From DATJFQ01 sp035495555 (GTDB lineage: Bacteria > Acidobacteriota > Vicinamibacteria > Vicinamibacterales > 2-12-FULL-66-21), in the NCBI GenBank assembly GCA_035495555.1, contig DATJFQ010000098.1:1-64000 (forward strand): a DNA stretch of 64,000 nt, given 5' to 3'. This document shows positions 35,493-45,100 of this stretch, one piece after another. Position 1 is the stretch's first letter. Every line of letters begins with the position of its first letter. Under the pieces are notes generated by a model. It saw only the letters and a list, made by a program, of their open reading frames with translations. It was not told the origin of the DNA and ran no database searches. The position numbers and the translations under genes were made by a program.

Positions 35493-36128
35493 GTGAAGGC
35501 ACTCGCGACGATTTCCGCGCTTCTGCTCGCCGCCTCGGCGGCGTCGGCCCAACCGGCGATTCAACCTGCGCTTCCCCGCGCCGACGTGCAGGCGGCCGTC
35601 GGCTGGCAGAACCTCCGCAGCGACCCGGCTGGCACCAGCAACAACTGGGTCAACTCCATCGCCTTCGCCGACGCGGCGGCGGGGTGGTACTGGACCGAGC
35701 ACCTGCGGACCCAGGTCGACGTGGGCATCGGCTCGACGGGCAAGACCTACCGGACGGTTGAGATCTCGTCCGGATCCCGGCCTGTGTATCGATTCGTGCG
35801 GACCGACGTGCGGCCCGCGACCTTTGCCATCAGCCAGCAATACCAGTTTTTCCACAACGCCATCTTTCATCCGCACGTCGGCGGGGGCGTACTCGTGCGC
35901 TCAGAACGGCTGCATGACGACTACGTGGACTACGACTTCGTCACACCCGGAACGCCTGACCCGGGGCACACCGAAGATCGAACCCGGACGCGAGTGGCCG
36001 CGCTCGCCGACGTGGGGTTCAAGGCCTACATGTCGGAGCGCGCGTTCTTTTCGAGCGACGCACGGTTCACGATCCGCAAGAGCGTCGACGGGGTCCTGTT
36101 CCGCTTCGGCTTTGGCATCGATTTCTAG
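35493..36128 (+). CDS. outer-membrane beta-barrel-like protein
   Basis: About 211 residues from the GTG at 35493 (VKALATISALLLAASAASAQ), which gives a clean signal peptide; no strong ribosome site is seen and TTG 35466 remains possible. The mature part shows alternating hydrophobic/polar strands (AAVGWQNL, AAGWYWTEHLRTQVDVGIG, FHPHVGGGVLVRSERL, VAALADVGFKAYM). It ends with the strand RFGFGIDF, whose terminal Phe is the usual BAM signal. An OmpW/OmpA-like 8-strand barrel is the best guess. The gene lies between the two BNR/VPS10-like genes and ends ten bases before a lipoprotein gene. Confidence 0.7.
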   Translation: MKALATISALLLAASAASAQPAIQPALPRADVQAAVGWQNLRSDPAGTSNNWVNSIAFADAAAGWYWTEHLRTQVDVGIGSTGKTYRTVEISSGSRPVYRFVRTDVRPATFAISQQYQFFHNAIFHPHVGGGVLVRSERLHDDYVDYDFVTPGTPDPGHTEDRTRTRVAALADVGFKAYMSERAFFSSDARFTIRKSVDGVLFRFGFGIDF

Positions 36129-36137
36129 AGGACAGCC

Positions 36138-36545
36138 ATGATCAAAAAATCCATCGCGCTCCTGCTCGTCGTGGCTGTCGTTTCATCCGGTTGTGCGTCG
36201 GCCGAGGGCGCGCGCGTTGTGCCGACCCACGTCGCGCCCCAGGAGGTGCACAAGGAAATGGTCGATTACGTGCTCGCGCTGCCGGTCGGGTCGCGCGTCC
36301 GGGTCGAACGCACGGCCGGCCGCACAATTCACGGCACCTTGATGGCGGCGGACACACGCGCAGTGATCGTCCAGCGCGCGACTCGCATCCCCGAAGCGCC
36401 CGTCACCGTTCCGCTGGGCGACATCACGCGCATTCAGATCGAAGAACGATCGAACCTCGCCAAGGCGATCATTATCGGGGCGGCAGCCGGAGCGGGCGCC
36501 ACCTTCGCCGTCCTGCTGCTCATCGCTGCGGCGCTCGAGGACTGA
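36138..36545 (+). CDS. small lipoprotein with an Sm-like domain and a C-terminal membrane helix
   Basis: 135 residues. The signal peptide ends at VVSSGC (Cys19), a plausible lipobox. Residues 50-100 (LPVGSRVRVERTAGRTIHGT through TVPLGDITRIQIEE) resemble a small Sm-like or KOW-type beta-barrel, common in acidobacterial lipoproteins. A hydrophobic helix closes the chain (AIIIGAAAGAGATFAVLLLI). The gene follows the barrel gene by nine bases and is probably co-transcribed. Its function is unknown. Confidence 0.75.
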   Translation: MIKKSIALLLVVAVVSSGCASAEGARVVPTHVAPQEVHKEMVDYVLALPVGSRVRVERTAGRTIHGTLMAADTRAVIVQRATRIPEAPVTVPLGDITRIQIEERSNLAKAIIIGAAAGAGATFAVLLLIAAALED

Positions 36546-36556
36546 GGCGCTCGCAC

Positions 36557-36581
36557 GGGCAGGCCTGAAGGCCTGCGCTAC
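36557..36581 (-). repeat. GTAG-headed REP-like hairpin
   Basis: On the minus strand: GTAGCGCAGGCCTTCAGGCC followed by TGC. A GTAG head precedes a perfect 8-bp palindromic stem (GCAGGCCT/AGGCCTGC, 36559-36576). It lies twelve bases after the lipoprotein stop. Confidence 0.65.
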
Positions 36582-36621
36582 GGCGGCCGCGCACTACGCG
36601 CCGCATGGGTAGCCCCCGCAA

Positions 36622-36692
36622 CGCATGCCGCAGTCCGCACGCCGCACCCCGCAGCCCGCACGCCGCAGGCCCGCACGCCCCACACCGCACGC
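36622..36692 (+). repeat. 7-bp tandem array (CGCACGC type)
   Basis: Ten degenerate heptamers (CGCATGC, CGCAGTC, CGCACGC, CGCACCC and so on) with a single one-base slip at 36671. It sits between the lipoprotein gene and the promoter region of the second BNR/VPS10-like gene. Confidence 0.8.
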
Positions 36693-36704
36693 CCACGTTC
36701 GCGG

Positions 36705-36728
36705 TAAACTCCCCCTGCTCCAAGGAGG
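36705..36728 (+). promoter_or_regulatory. possible -10 box and strong ribosome binding site
   Basis: TAAACT at 36705-36710 may be the -10 hexamer. AAGGAGG at 36722-36728, seven bases before ATG 36736, is one of the best Shine-Dalgarno sequences in the window and fixes the start of the second BNR/VPS10-like gene. Confidence 0.55.
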
Positions 36729-36735
36729 ACGGTTC

Positions 36736-39700
36736 ATGCGACGTGCGCTCATCCCGGTTGCCGCAATCGCGGCGGCAGCCGGTCTCACCCTGCCACTCGG
36801 CGCCAGCCAGGCGACCCCAGCCACACAGACATCCACCTCGCCGCTCGATCAAGCGGTCGCGGCGGCCTATCACTGGCGCAGCATCGGGCCGCTGCGCGCG
36901 GGCCGATCGATTGCGGTCAGCGGCGTGAAAGGCCGCCCGAAGGAAGCGTATTCGGGGCAGACCGGCGGCGGCTTGTGGAAGACGGTGGACGGCGGCGACA
37001 CTTGGACGCCCGTGACGGACGGCCAGGTCCACAGCAGCTCGGTCGGCGCGGTCGCGGTCTCCGAGTCGAACCCCGACGTCGTCTACATCGGGATGGGCGA
37101 ATCGTGCATTCGCGGCAACATCCAGCCGGGCGACGGCGTCTACAAATCGGCCGACGCGGGCAAGACGTGGACGCACATCGGGTTCGACCAGTCCGACGCG
37201 ATATCGCGGATCCGCGTGCACCCCACGAATCCCGACATCGTGTTCGTCGCAGACTTCGGCAAGTACAGCGTGCCGAGCGATGAGCGCGGCGTCTACAAGA
37301 GCACCGACGGGGGGAAGACCTGGAAACGGGTGCTGTTCCGCAACGACAAGACGGGCGCCGTCGACATCGCGATCGATCGCAGGAACCCGAGCGTGATGTT
37401 CGCGGCGCTGTGGGAGGCGTATCGCGTCGAGTATCAGATGTCGAGCGGCGGTTCCGGCAGCGGGCTCTTCAAGTCGACCGACGGCGGCGACACCTGGACG
37501 GAAATCACGCGTGCCCAGGGCCTTCCCGCCGGCGTCGACGGGAAGATCGGCGTCGCCATCTCGGGCGCGGACTCGAACCGGATCTACGCGCTCATCGAAA
37601 ACGAGCACGGCGGGCTGTTTTCCTCGGATGACGCGGGCGCAACCTGGAAGCTCGCGAACGACGGCCGCAACATCCGCCAGCGCGCGTTCTACTACACGCA
37701 CGTGATCGCGGACCCCGTGAACAAAGACGAAGTCTACGTCGGCAACGTCGGTATGTTCTGGTCGAAGGACGGCGGAAAGACGATGGTGAACTTCGCCGGC
37801 GGCGACTCACACGATTTGTGGGTCGACCCGGACGACACCAACCACATCGTCCATGCGAACGACAGCGGCGGCGCCGTGTCGTTCAACGCGCAGGCGGCCC
37901 AGCGCACGTGGTCGTCGCGCGACTACCCGACCGGGCAGTTCTACCACGTGATCTCGACGAAGCACGTGCCGTACGACGTGTGCGGCGCCCAGCAGGACAG
38001 CAGCACGATCTGCGTGGCCAGCAATACCAATCTCGGCGCCGGCGGCCGCGGGTTCGGACGCGGCAACGTCCACGAGCCCTATACCGCCGGCGGCGCAGAA
38101 CCCGGATACATCGCGCCGGATCCGCTCGATCCCGACATCATCTATGCGGGCGGCAACAACGGCTCCTTCCTCACCCGCCTCGATCGGCGGACCAACAACG
38201 AGCGGGAGGTGAACCCGTATCCGCGCGAGTTCTCCGGCGAAGCGTCGAAGGACGTCGTCGAGCGCTGGCAATGGACGTATCCGATCATCTTCTCGCAGGC
38301 GGATCCGCACGTGCTCTTCGCGTCGTCGCAGCACGTGTGGCGGACGCGCGATGGCGGCGTCACATGGGAGCGGATCAGCGGCGATCTCACGCGGCACGAT
38401 CCGAAAACGATGCAGGATTCGGGGGGACCGATCACGCACGACATGAACAGCCCTGAGATTTACGCGACGGTGTTCGCGCTCGGCCCGGGAAAGAAGAACG
38501 TCGACGTGCTCTGGGCAGGTTCGGACGACGGGTTGATCAACGTCACGCGCGACGGCGGGAAGACCTGGACCAACGTGACGCCCAAAGAGATGCCCGACCT
38601 CGGCCGTGTGAGCATCATCGATGCGTCCGCCTTCGATGACGGGACGGCGTATGTCGCGGTAAAGAAGCCGTTGCTGAACGACTTCGCGCCATACATCTTC
38701 CGCACGCACGACTTCGGCGCCACGTGGACGAAGATCGTCAACGGGATCGGCGCCGGCGACTACGTCCATGCCGTCCGTGAGGACCCGGCCCGGAAGGGAC
38801 TGCTCTACGCCGGCACGCAGCACGGGTTCTACATCTCCTACGACGACGGCGATCACTGGTCGATGTTCAACCCCGGGCTGCCGAACGCGCAGGTGTCGGA
38901 CATCTGGGTCGAGGCGAACTCCATCGCGGTCTCCACGCACGGACGCGGGTTCTACGTGCTCGACGACATCGCGCCGCTGCGTCAGGCAGGGACCGCGACC
39001 GCGTCGAATGGTTTTACGCTCTACAAGCCGGCTGACGTCATCCGCACGGGCGGCCCTGCGACCATCAGTTATCTGCTGACCAAACCGGCGGAAACACTGA
39101 CGGTGGAGATCCTCGACGGCAAGGGTGACGTCGTCCAGACCATCCCCGGCCGGAAGCCGGAGGAGGGGCGCGGTGGACGAGGACGCGGCGAGGGCGACCC
39201 GGCCGCGCAAGGCGGCGGGCGCGGCCGCGGCGGGAATCCGACGGCGCCCATGAACACCGGCTTCAATCGCGTAATGTGGAATCTCGATTACCCGAGCGCC
39301 GTTACCTTCCCGAACATGATCCTGTGGGGCGCCACGACGAACGGCCCGATGGCGCTGCCGGGGACGTATCAGGTGAAGCTCACCGTGGACGGCGTGTCGC
39401 AGACGCAGCCGATCACGATCGTGAAGCACCCGCTGCGCGATACATCGGACGCCGCACTGCAGGAGCAGTTCGACCTCGCGATGCAGATCCGCGACAAGGT
39501 CAGCGAAGCGAACCAGGCGGTGATCGAGATCCGCCGGATCAAGGACGCCGTGGCGGACCGCCTGAAGAAATCCGACAAGCGCGAGCTGAAACTGGTGGGC
39601 GACCGTCTCGTGGCGGCGTTGTCAGCCGTCGAGCAGGACGTCTATCAGGTGAAGAACCAGAGCGGCCAGGATCCCCTCAACTTCCCGATCAAGACGAACA

Positions 39701-39912
39701 ACCGTCTCGCGTCGCTGCTCGGCATGACGGAGCGCGGCGAGGGTCCGCCAACCAAAAATATCTACCCGATCTTCGAGGACCTGAAGAAGGAGCTCAAAGG
39801 CGAAACCGACAGATTGAACGCGGTCTATGGGAACGAGCTGAAGGCCTTCAATATCGAGGTGACGAACGCCGGCCTGGAGCCTGTGCAAGCCGGCTCTACC
39901 AGTGGAAAGTGA
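36736..39912 (+). CDS. large exported BNR/VPS10-like beta-propeller protein (2)
   Basis: 1058 residues from ATG 36736, chosen for the AAGGAGG site. The signal peptide is MRRALIPVAAIAAAAGLTLP and on. Many BNR/Asp-box blades follow (LWKTVDGGDTWTPV, VYKSADAGKTWTHI, VYKSTDGGKTWKRV, LFKSTDGGDTWTEI, VWRTRDGGVTWERI). They form the double-propeller part at about 40-770. The rest has an Ig-like segment, a Gly/Arg-rich insert (about 808-840) and a helical tail. Its order of parts equals that of the protein at 32048-35437, so the two are paralogues. No hydrolase active site is evident. An exported binding or processing role is inferred. Confidence 0.85.
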   Translation: MRRALIPVAAIAAAAGLTLPLGASQATPATQTSTSPLDQAVAAAYHWRSIGPLRAGRSIAVSGVKGRPKEAYSGQTGGGLWKTVDGGDTWTPVTDGQVHSSSVGAVAVSESNPDVVYIGMGESCIRGNIQPGDGVYKSADAGKTWTHIGFDQSDAISRIRVHPTNPDIVFVADFGKYSVPSDERGVYKSTDGGKTWKRVLFRNDKTGAVDIAIDRRNPSVMFAALWEAYRVEYQMSSGGSGSGLFKSTDGGDTWTEITRAQGLPAGVDGKIGVAISGADSNRIYALIENEHGGLFSSDDAGATWKLANDGRNIRQRAFYYTHVIADPVNKDEVYVGNVGMFWSKDGGKTMVNFAGGDSHDLWVDPDDTNHIVHANDSGGAVSFNAQAAQRTWSSRDYPTGQFYHVISTKHVPYDVCGAQQDSSTICVASNTNLGAGGRGFGRGNVHEPYTAGGAEPGYIAPDPLDPDIIYAGGNNGSFLTRLDRRTNNEREVNPYPREFSGEASKDVVERWQWTYPIIFSQADPHVLFASSQHVWRTRDGGVTWERISGDLTRHDPKTMQDSGGPITHDMNSPEIYATVFALGPGKKNVDVLWAGSDDGLINVTRDGGKTWTNVTPKEMPDLGRVSIIDASAFDDGTAYVAVKKPLLNDFAPYIFRTHDFGATWTKIVNGIGAGDYVHAVREDPARKGLLYAGTQHGFYISYDDGDHWSMFNPGLPNAQVSDIWVEANSIAVSTHGRGFYVLDDIAPLRQAGTATASNGFTLYKPADVIRTGGPATISYLLTKPAETLTVEILDGKGDVVQTIPGRKPEEGRGGRGRGEGDPAAQGGGRGRGGNPTAPMNTGFNRVMWNLDYPSAVTFPNMILWGATTNGPMALPGTYQVKLTVDGVSQTQPITIVKHPLRDTSDAALQEQFDLAMQIRDKVSEANQAVIEIRRIKDAVADRLKKSDKRELKLVGDRLVAALSAVEQDVYQVKNQSGQDPLNFPIKTNNRLASLLGMTERGEGPPTKNIYPIFEDLKKELKGETDRLNAVYGNELKAFNIEVTNAGLEPVQAGSTSGK

Positions 39913-39919
39913 CAGCGAC

Positions 39920-40006
39920 GCAACCACACAACTCCGAACTGCGCAAGGCGGTTTCTGTTTTGGGAATTGACGCCTCGAGTAGTTGGTAGTTGCGAAGTTG
40001 CGAAGT
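39920..40006. repeat. opposed 7-bp arrays between convergent genes
   Basis: The left side (CAACCACACAACTCCGAACT, then GCGCAAGGCG) faces the right side (CGCCTCGAG, then AGTAGTTGGTAGTTGCGAAG). The right arm is of the same GTAGTTG type as at 23584-23634. It stands between the second BNR/VPS10-like gene and the convergent GH27 gene, probably as a bidirectional terminator. Confidence 0.65.
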
Positions 40007-40008
40007 TG

Positions 40009-42060
40009 TCACTGCGCCAGTGTCAGCAGTACGACGCCATGCGTCGGGACCGTCGCGGTGAAGGTCCCATCCTTCACCGTACCTCCATCCTCGTGCGTCC
40101 AGGGATAATGCACCTTCGCGTTTGCTGACGCACCGACATCGGCGGTCCTCACCGAAACCGGCGCGTCGACCGGCCCACGATTGAAGAGGCCGACCGCCGT
40201 GCGGCCATCCGCCAGCGGCCGTGCCCAGACCTCGGTCCAGCCGTCGCTCGTCACGCGGTGCGCGGCCTTGCCGAGCGGGTCCTGATCGATCGCGATCACC
40301 TCGCGGTTGCCGAGCAGGTCGCGCGTGAAGTCGTCGATTTGCGACAGGTCGGCCCCGATCAGCAGCGGCGCCGCCTGCAAGGCCCACAACGAAATGTGTG
40401 TGAGCTGCTCGTCATAGGTGAGGTTCGTCGGCCGCGGTGGATCGATCCGCCCCCACCCGAGATGGCCGACCACGAGCATGTCGGTGTCGTTCCAGTGCCC
40501 GGGTCCGGCGTACTGCTCGTGCCCGGTTTGCTGGAAACCGATCGACGACATGGACGGCCAGGTATCGGTGATGTCGCCGGTCACGCGCCAGAGATTCCCG
40601 CCGACCTCGGCGCCCCATTCCCAGACGTTTCCCCATCCGTACTGGCAGAGCGAGAAGACGAAGTCGCGATCGAGCGCGTCCAGAACGCCACGCATGACTT
40701 TGTACGGCTTCTCCAACGCATCGCGCGGGGCGTTCCGATCGCGCGGTTCCACCTCGCTGTACGCGCACCAGTCGTATTTGATGTAGTCGAACCCCCACTT
40801 CGCCCACGTGCGGGCGTCCTGCGCTTCGTGCTGGTAACTCCCCGCGAGTCCCTGACAGGTCGCCGGGCCTGGGCCCGAATAGATGCCCGCCTTCAATCCC
40901 TTCGCGTGGATGTAATCGACGAGCCCTTTCATGTCCGGAAATTTCTCGTTGGTGAGGATCTCCCCGTCGGGCGCGCGCCCGGCAGCCCGGTCGTTGCGGC
41001 CGTTCGGACCCTTGTGCCACCCGGCCTCCCAGGCGTCGTCGATGTTGATGTAGGTATAGCCTTGCGCGGCGAGGCCGCTGCTGACCATCGCGTCAGCCGC
41101 GGCGCGGACATGGTCCGCGGTGACGTTGCCGCCCCACACGTTCCACGAGTTCCACCCGAGCGGCGGCGTGAGCGCGAGCGCGTGATGGCCGCCGACGATC
41201 GTGATGACCGCACTGCTCGTCTGTCCGGCCGCGTTGCGAACCGTTACCGGCACGTCCGTGCGTCCGGCGGACTGGAGCGATCCGGTAATGATGCCGGTCG
41301 TCGGGTCGAGCGTCAGTCCAGGCGGCAGGTTCTTCGCGGAGAAGGTCAGCTCGCCGGCGCCCGACGCCGGAATGCGGAACAGGAACGGACGGCCCGGCGT
41401 GGCTCCGGTAATACGCGGGAAGTTGATCATCGGGGCGGCGCTGCGGCTCGGGGCAATGCGCGGCGGCGGCCCGCTTCGATGCACCACCATCGGCCCGTGC
41501 TCGCCCGGTCTCATGATGAGGAGCGCGCCGCCCCATTCCGCCGTATCGTTCCCGGTTCCGTCGTTCGCATCGTTCATGGCGAGCACGAGCGAACGGGCGC
41601 CGGCGAGGTCGATCGAGACCGGTTTCGGCGCGGCACCGCCGCGCATGAGGCCGCTGTCGAACACCTTCTTGCCATCGACCCACGCGCCGAACAGGACGCT
41701 GCCGGACCCGGCCGCGACCGAGTCGTCCAACGCGACGACCGCATCGAATCGCACCGCCTGACCACCCAGGGCGAGTTCGATGGCGCCGTCGGAGACGAGC
41801 GGGAGCGCATGCGCGTAAGTTGCGCCGCCGAGCGAGACTTTCAGGGGCGGCGGCGTTCCTGTCTGCCCCCGCGGGAGCCGCGGACGGCGGAGGGCCTCCT
41901 TCGAGAGATCGAGCGAATCGATCCAGAACCCGTTCGACGGCGCATCGGATCGCTGCAGCGTCGCGGCGTCCTGCGCGGAGATCCCGATGGTCATCACGGC
42001 GGCAACGGCGATAGATACACCGGCGGCCGCGCAAGCGATGGGCACGTGCATTCGGATCAT
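40009..42060 (-). CDS. exported GH27 alpha-galactosidase with NPCBM-like domain
   Basis: 683 residues with an N-terminal signal peptide. Residues 40-185 form an NPCBM-like carbohydrate-binding domain. Residues 215-290 form a putative Ig domain (LPPGLTLDPTTGIITGSL). The rest is the GH27 barrel, starting TPPLGWNSWN. The nucleophile is Asp430 in YIKYDWC and the acid/base is Asp496 in VTGDITDTW. A beta-sandwich closes the chain. The enzyme removes alpha-1,6-galactose from oligosaccharides or galactomannans outside the cytoplasm. It is monocistronic, convergent with the BNR/VPS10-like gene and divergent from the M48 gene. Confidence 0.94.
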   Translation of the reverse strand: MIRMHVPIACAAAGVSIAVAAVMTIGISAQDAATLQRSDAPSNGFWIDSLDLSKEALRRPRLPRGQTGTPPPLKVSLGGATYAHALPLVSDGAIELALGGQAVRFDAVVALDDSVAAGSGSVLFGAWVDGKKVFDSGLMRGGAAPKPVSIDLAGARSLVLAMNDANDGTGNDTAEWGGALLIMRPGEHGPMVVHRSGPPPRIAPSRSAAPMINFPRITGATPGRPFLFRIPASGAGELTFSAKNLPPGLTLDPTTGIITGSLQSAGRTDVPVTVRNAAGQTSSAVITIVGGHHALALTPPLGWNSWNVWGGNVTADHVRAAADAMVSSGLAAQGYTYINIDDAWEAGWHKGPNGRNDRAAGRAPDGEILTNEKFPDMKGLVDYIHAKGLKAGIYSGPGPATCQGLAGSYQHEAQDARTWAKWGFDYIKYDWCAYSEVEPRDRNAPRDALEKPYKVMRGVLDALDRDFVFSLCQYGWGNVWEWGAEVGGNLWRVTGDITDTWPSMSSIGFQQTGHEQYAGPGHWNDTDMLVVGHLGWGRIDPPRPTNLTYDEQLTHISLWALQAAPLLIGADLSQIDDFTRDLLGNREVIAIDQDPLGKAAHRVTSDGWTEVWARPLADGRTAVGLFNRGPVDAPVSVRTADVGASANAKVHYPWTHEDGGTVKDGTFTATVPTHGVVLLTLAQ

Positions 42061-42091
42061 GCCGCGGATTGTAATGCGCTCGGGGGAAATT

Positions 42092-42166
42092 GCAGATTTC
42101 GGGTTGCAGATTGCGGATTGATTGCTAATTTCCTAATCAATCTCGAATCTGCAATCTACAATCTGC
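42092..42166. repeat. opposed 7-bp arrays (GCAGATT/AATCTGC)
   Basis: GCAGATT, TCGGGTT, GCAGATT, GCGGATT (42092-42119) face AATCTCG, AATCTGC, AATCTAC, AATCTGC (42139-42166). The loop includes GATTGCTAATTTCCTAATC, itself a small inverted repeat (GATTG/TAATC). This array lies between divergent genes, thus in promoter territory rather than at a terminator. Confidence 0.8.
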
Positions 42167-42179
42167 ACTCGCCACAGCG

Positions 42180-45100
42180 ATGCAGTACCAGCCAATCGCC
42201 ATCGTCGCGGTCCTCGTCCCGGCACTCGTTCCTGCGGTCTGGTGGGGCGTCGAGACGCACCGGCTCCTGCGTCGTCCGGACGATCCGCTGCTGCCCGAGC
42301 GGCTGCTCGCGGCACGCCGCCGCGCGGCGGTCGTCCTCATGTTCTCGTTGGGCATCATCGCCGGCGTGAAGACGATCGCCCTGTGGTGGGCCGTACCGTT
42401 CGCGCTCGTGAGCCGCGCCGCGGCCGGGTTCCGGCTTCGGCGGCGGCTCTATGAGGAGACCTGGGGATTCTGGACCATGGTCTCGTTCGCGACCCGGCTG
42501 ATCGTCGGCGTCTACGGCTTTCATCTCACCTTACTTGCGCTCCCGTTCATCGTCTCTGCGGCGGGCCGGCACGTGTGGCTGGCATCCGGGTTCGCGGCGG
42601 CAGTGCTGCTCGCCTGGGCGCACTGGTACTCGCCGCTGCTGCGTGTGCTGCTCCGTACGGCGCCCGTGGGCGACGAAACGCTGGTGCGCGCCTTCTCTGA
42701 TCTCGTCGCGCGCGCCGGCGTCGCAGCCCCGCGATTCGAGTCCGTGGACATGCGTGGAGGATCGCTGACGAACGCCATCGCGCTGGCGGCGCTGAACGGA
42801 TCGTCCGTGGTGTTCACCTCCCCGCTGCTCGAGCGGTTGCAGACCGACGAGATCGTCGCGATTGCCGCGCACGAGATCGCGCACCTGGAGTACTACTCGC
42901 CGCGACGCCTGTGGCAGTACCGGCTCGTCCAGTGGTCGCTCATTCTCATCGGCGCGTTCGCGTTCCGCTTCTGGCCCGCCAGCCTGCCGGCATGGGAGCA
43001 GGCCTTCGTCTGGTTCGCGCTCATTGTCGCGATGCTCGGATGGCGCGCCCGCAGACGCCAGCAGAACGAGACGGAGAGCGACCGCCGCGCGGTCGGACTG
43101 ACCGGCACACCAGACGCGCTTGCGCGAGGCCTGACGAAGCTGAACACGTTCGCGCGCCTGCCCCGCCGATGGGACGCCGCGTTCGAGCGCCGCGCCACGC
43201 ATCCGAGCCTCGCGCGACGCATTCGGGACATCTACGCAGCCGCCGGCGTGACGCCGGTCACCCGCGACATCGCCGAAGTCTTCGTCAGCGAAGCGACGGC
43301 CACTCGCGTCACCTTCGGGCCCGACGAACTGCGGTGGGCCCGCGACGGCGCACAGCACCACCTGCGCTACGGCGCGCTTTCGGAACTTCGCGTGCTGGCC
43401 CGCCGCGGCGACACGGCACTGCTCGTCGCTGCCGACCGGTTCGGACATCGCTGGGAAATGCCGCTCGACGCGGCCGACATCGGGCGTGCGCAATCCGTCC
43501 TCGACACGGTCGACGTTCATCTCGTCGCGCACGAACCGCCGCCGACAATCAGTGGCGCGGCACGATGGGCCGCCTTCCTGGCCGCGCTGCTCGCCTTGAC
43601 TTCGGGCCAGTTCGGGTATGCACTGGTGGCGCTCCTGACGAGTGTGGCCGCCAGCACGCGCCTGTTAGCCGCAACGGCGGTAGCATCCGCCGCGGCCGGC
43701 GTGATCGCGATTCGCGACGGCAGAGTCGAGCGGGGCATCGGGTTCCTGGCCATCGCCGCGATATTCGGCCTCTTCACGATCCTGTACAGGCGCGGCGTGA
43801 GCAATCCGCTGGATCGACGCGCGCTCGCGATGATGACCGTGGCGACCGCGCTCGCGCTCCTCCTGATCCTCGACAACGGCATCGGCGCTTACAGGCTGCA
43901 TCAGGCTGCCCGCTCAGTGCCCGACGCCGCGATCCTTCTGCTCGCGACCGCGGCGGCGATCCGCGTGACGGCGCGGCGGCGCGCGACGCGGTACGCGGTG
44001 CTGCTGCTCGCGCTCGCCGGTCTCGGCCTCGCATTTGCCGGTTCGTCCGCGTACGTGAACGGCTTCGTGAACGACCCGATGCTGGTGCGCGCACCGGCGC
44101 TCGAGGCTGTCCACATCACCGCCGCTCCCCTCGCGACCATGGCTGTGCCATTCGATCCGTCGGACCTCACGTTGTCGCCCGACGGCACCCGCGTCATGCT
44201 GTGGCGCGACGAGGAAGAGGTCACCGATCAACCGGGCAACGACTGGACGGTGCAGATCGGTACCGTGGGCGGCAATCTCTCTCGTACGAAGGCGGACGAT
44301 GCCGTGTTCCTGCCAGGTGGAGAGGTGCTCGCGGTCGCGTTCGACGCGGAGGGCGCGGAACTTCGGAAGAGCGTTGCCGGCGCCGCGCCGTCGTGGCGGA
44401 CGCGCGCGACCGGAATCGTCGCGGGCAGACTGACGGTTGACGGCGGCGGGCACCACTGGACGATTGTCGGCTGGGACGGCCGACAGCAGCCCGTCAAGGG
44501 CACCGGCACGGTGGGGACGACGCAGATAGATGTCGCCCGGTGGTCAGCCGTCCCCGGGATTCGCTACACCAACGTCGCATCGACCGGTGGAATCGCGACG
44601 GTGCTCGAGCAGCATTACCGGAGGTCGCCCGTTTCGTGGACGTTGGCGCGATGGGGGCTGCAGCTGCCGTACGAATCGCACACACGCGTGTGGCGGCTGG
44701 ATGGCCACGGGCGGACCCTGGTGGCCGACTCCGAGCTGCAGATCGCGTGCGCGGCTGCCGTGGCGCCCGACGCGTTCACCTGCGCCGCATACGACGGCAC
44801 GCGAACACGCATCTCAACGCTCGCGATCACCTCCGGCCGGATCCTTCCGCTTGCGATCGTGCGCGGACGATTCACACCGTTTGTCGCGCACGCCGCGGCC
44901 GGATGGCTCACCGGCTGGCGCGACCGGTCCCCGGTGGCGATCCGGCTCGATCCGCTGACCGCGTATGACGTGCCGGTCAATCAGGGAGAGTACGTACGCA
45001 GCATTGCGGGTGCTGGCGATCGTCTCGCGGCGATCGAATCCAACGGCGATCACTCGAGGATTGCCGTCTACGCGCTCCCGACGAGCGCCGCCGGAGCTAC

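Noticed and set aside
42087..42178. Array in front of the M48 gene as a classical terminator
   Set aside because: It lies between divergent starts, not after a gene, and has no T-run, so it is listed only as a repeat.
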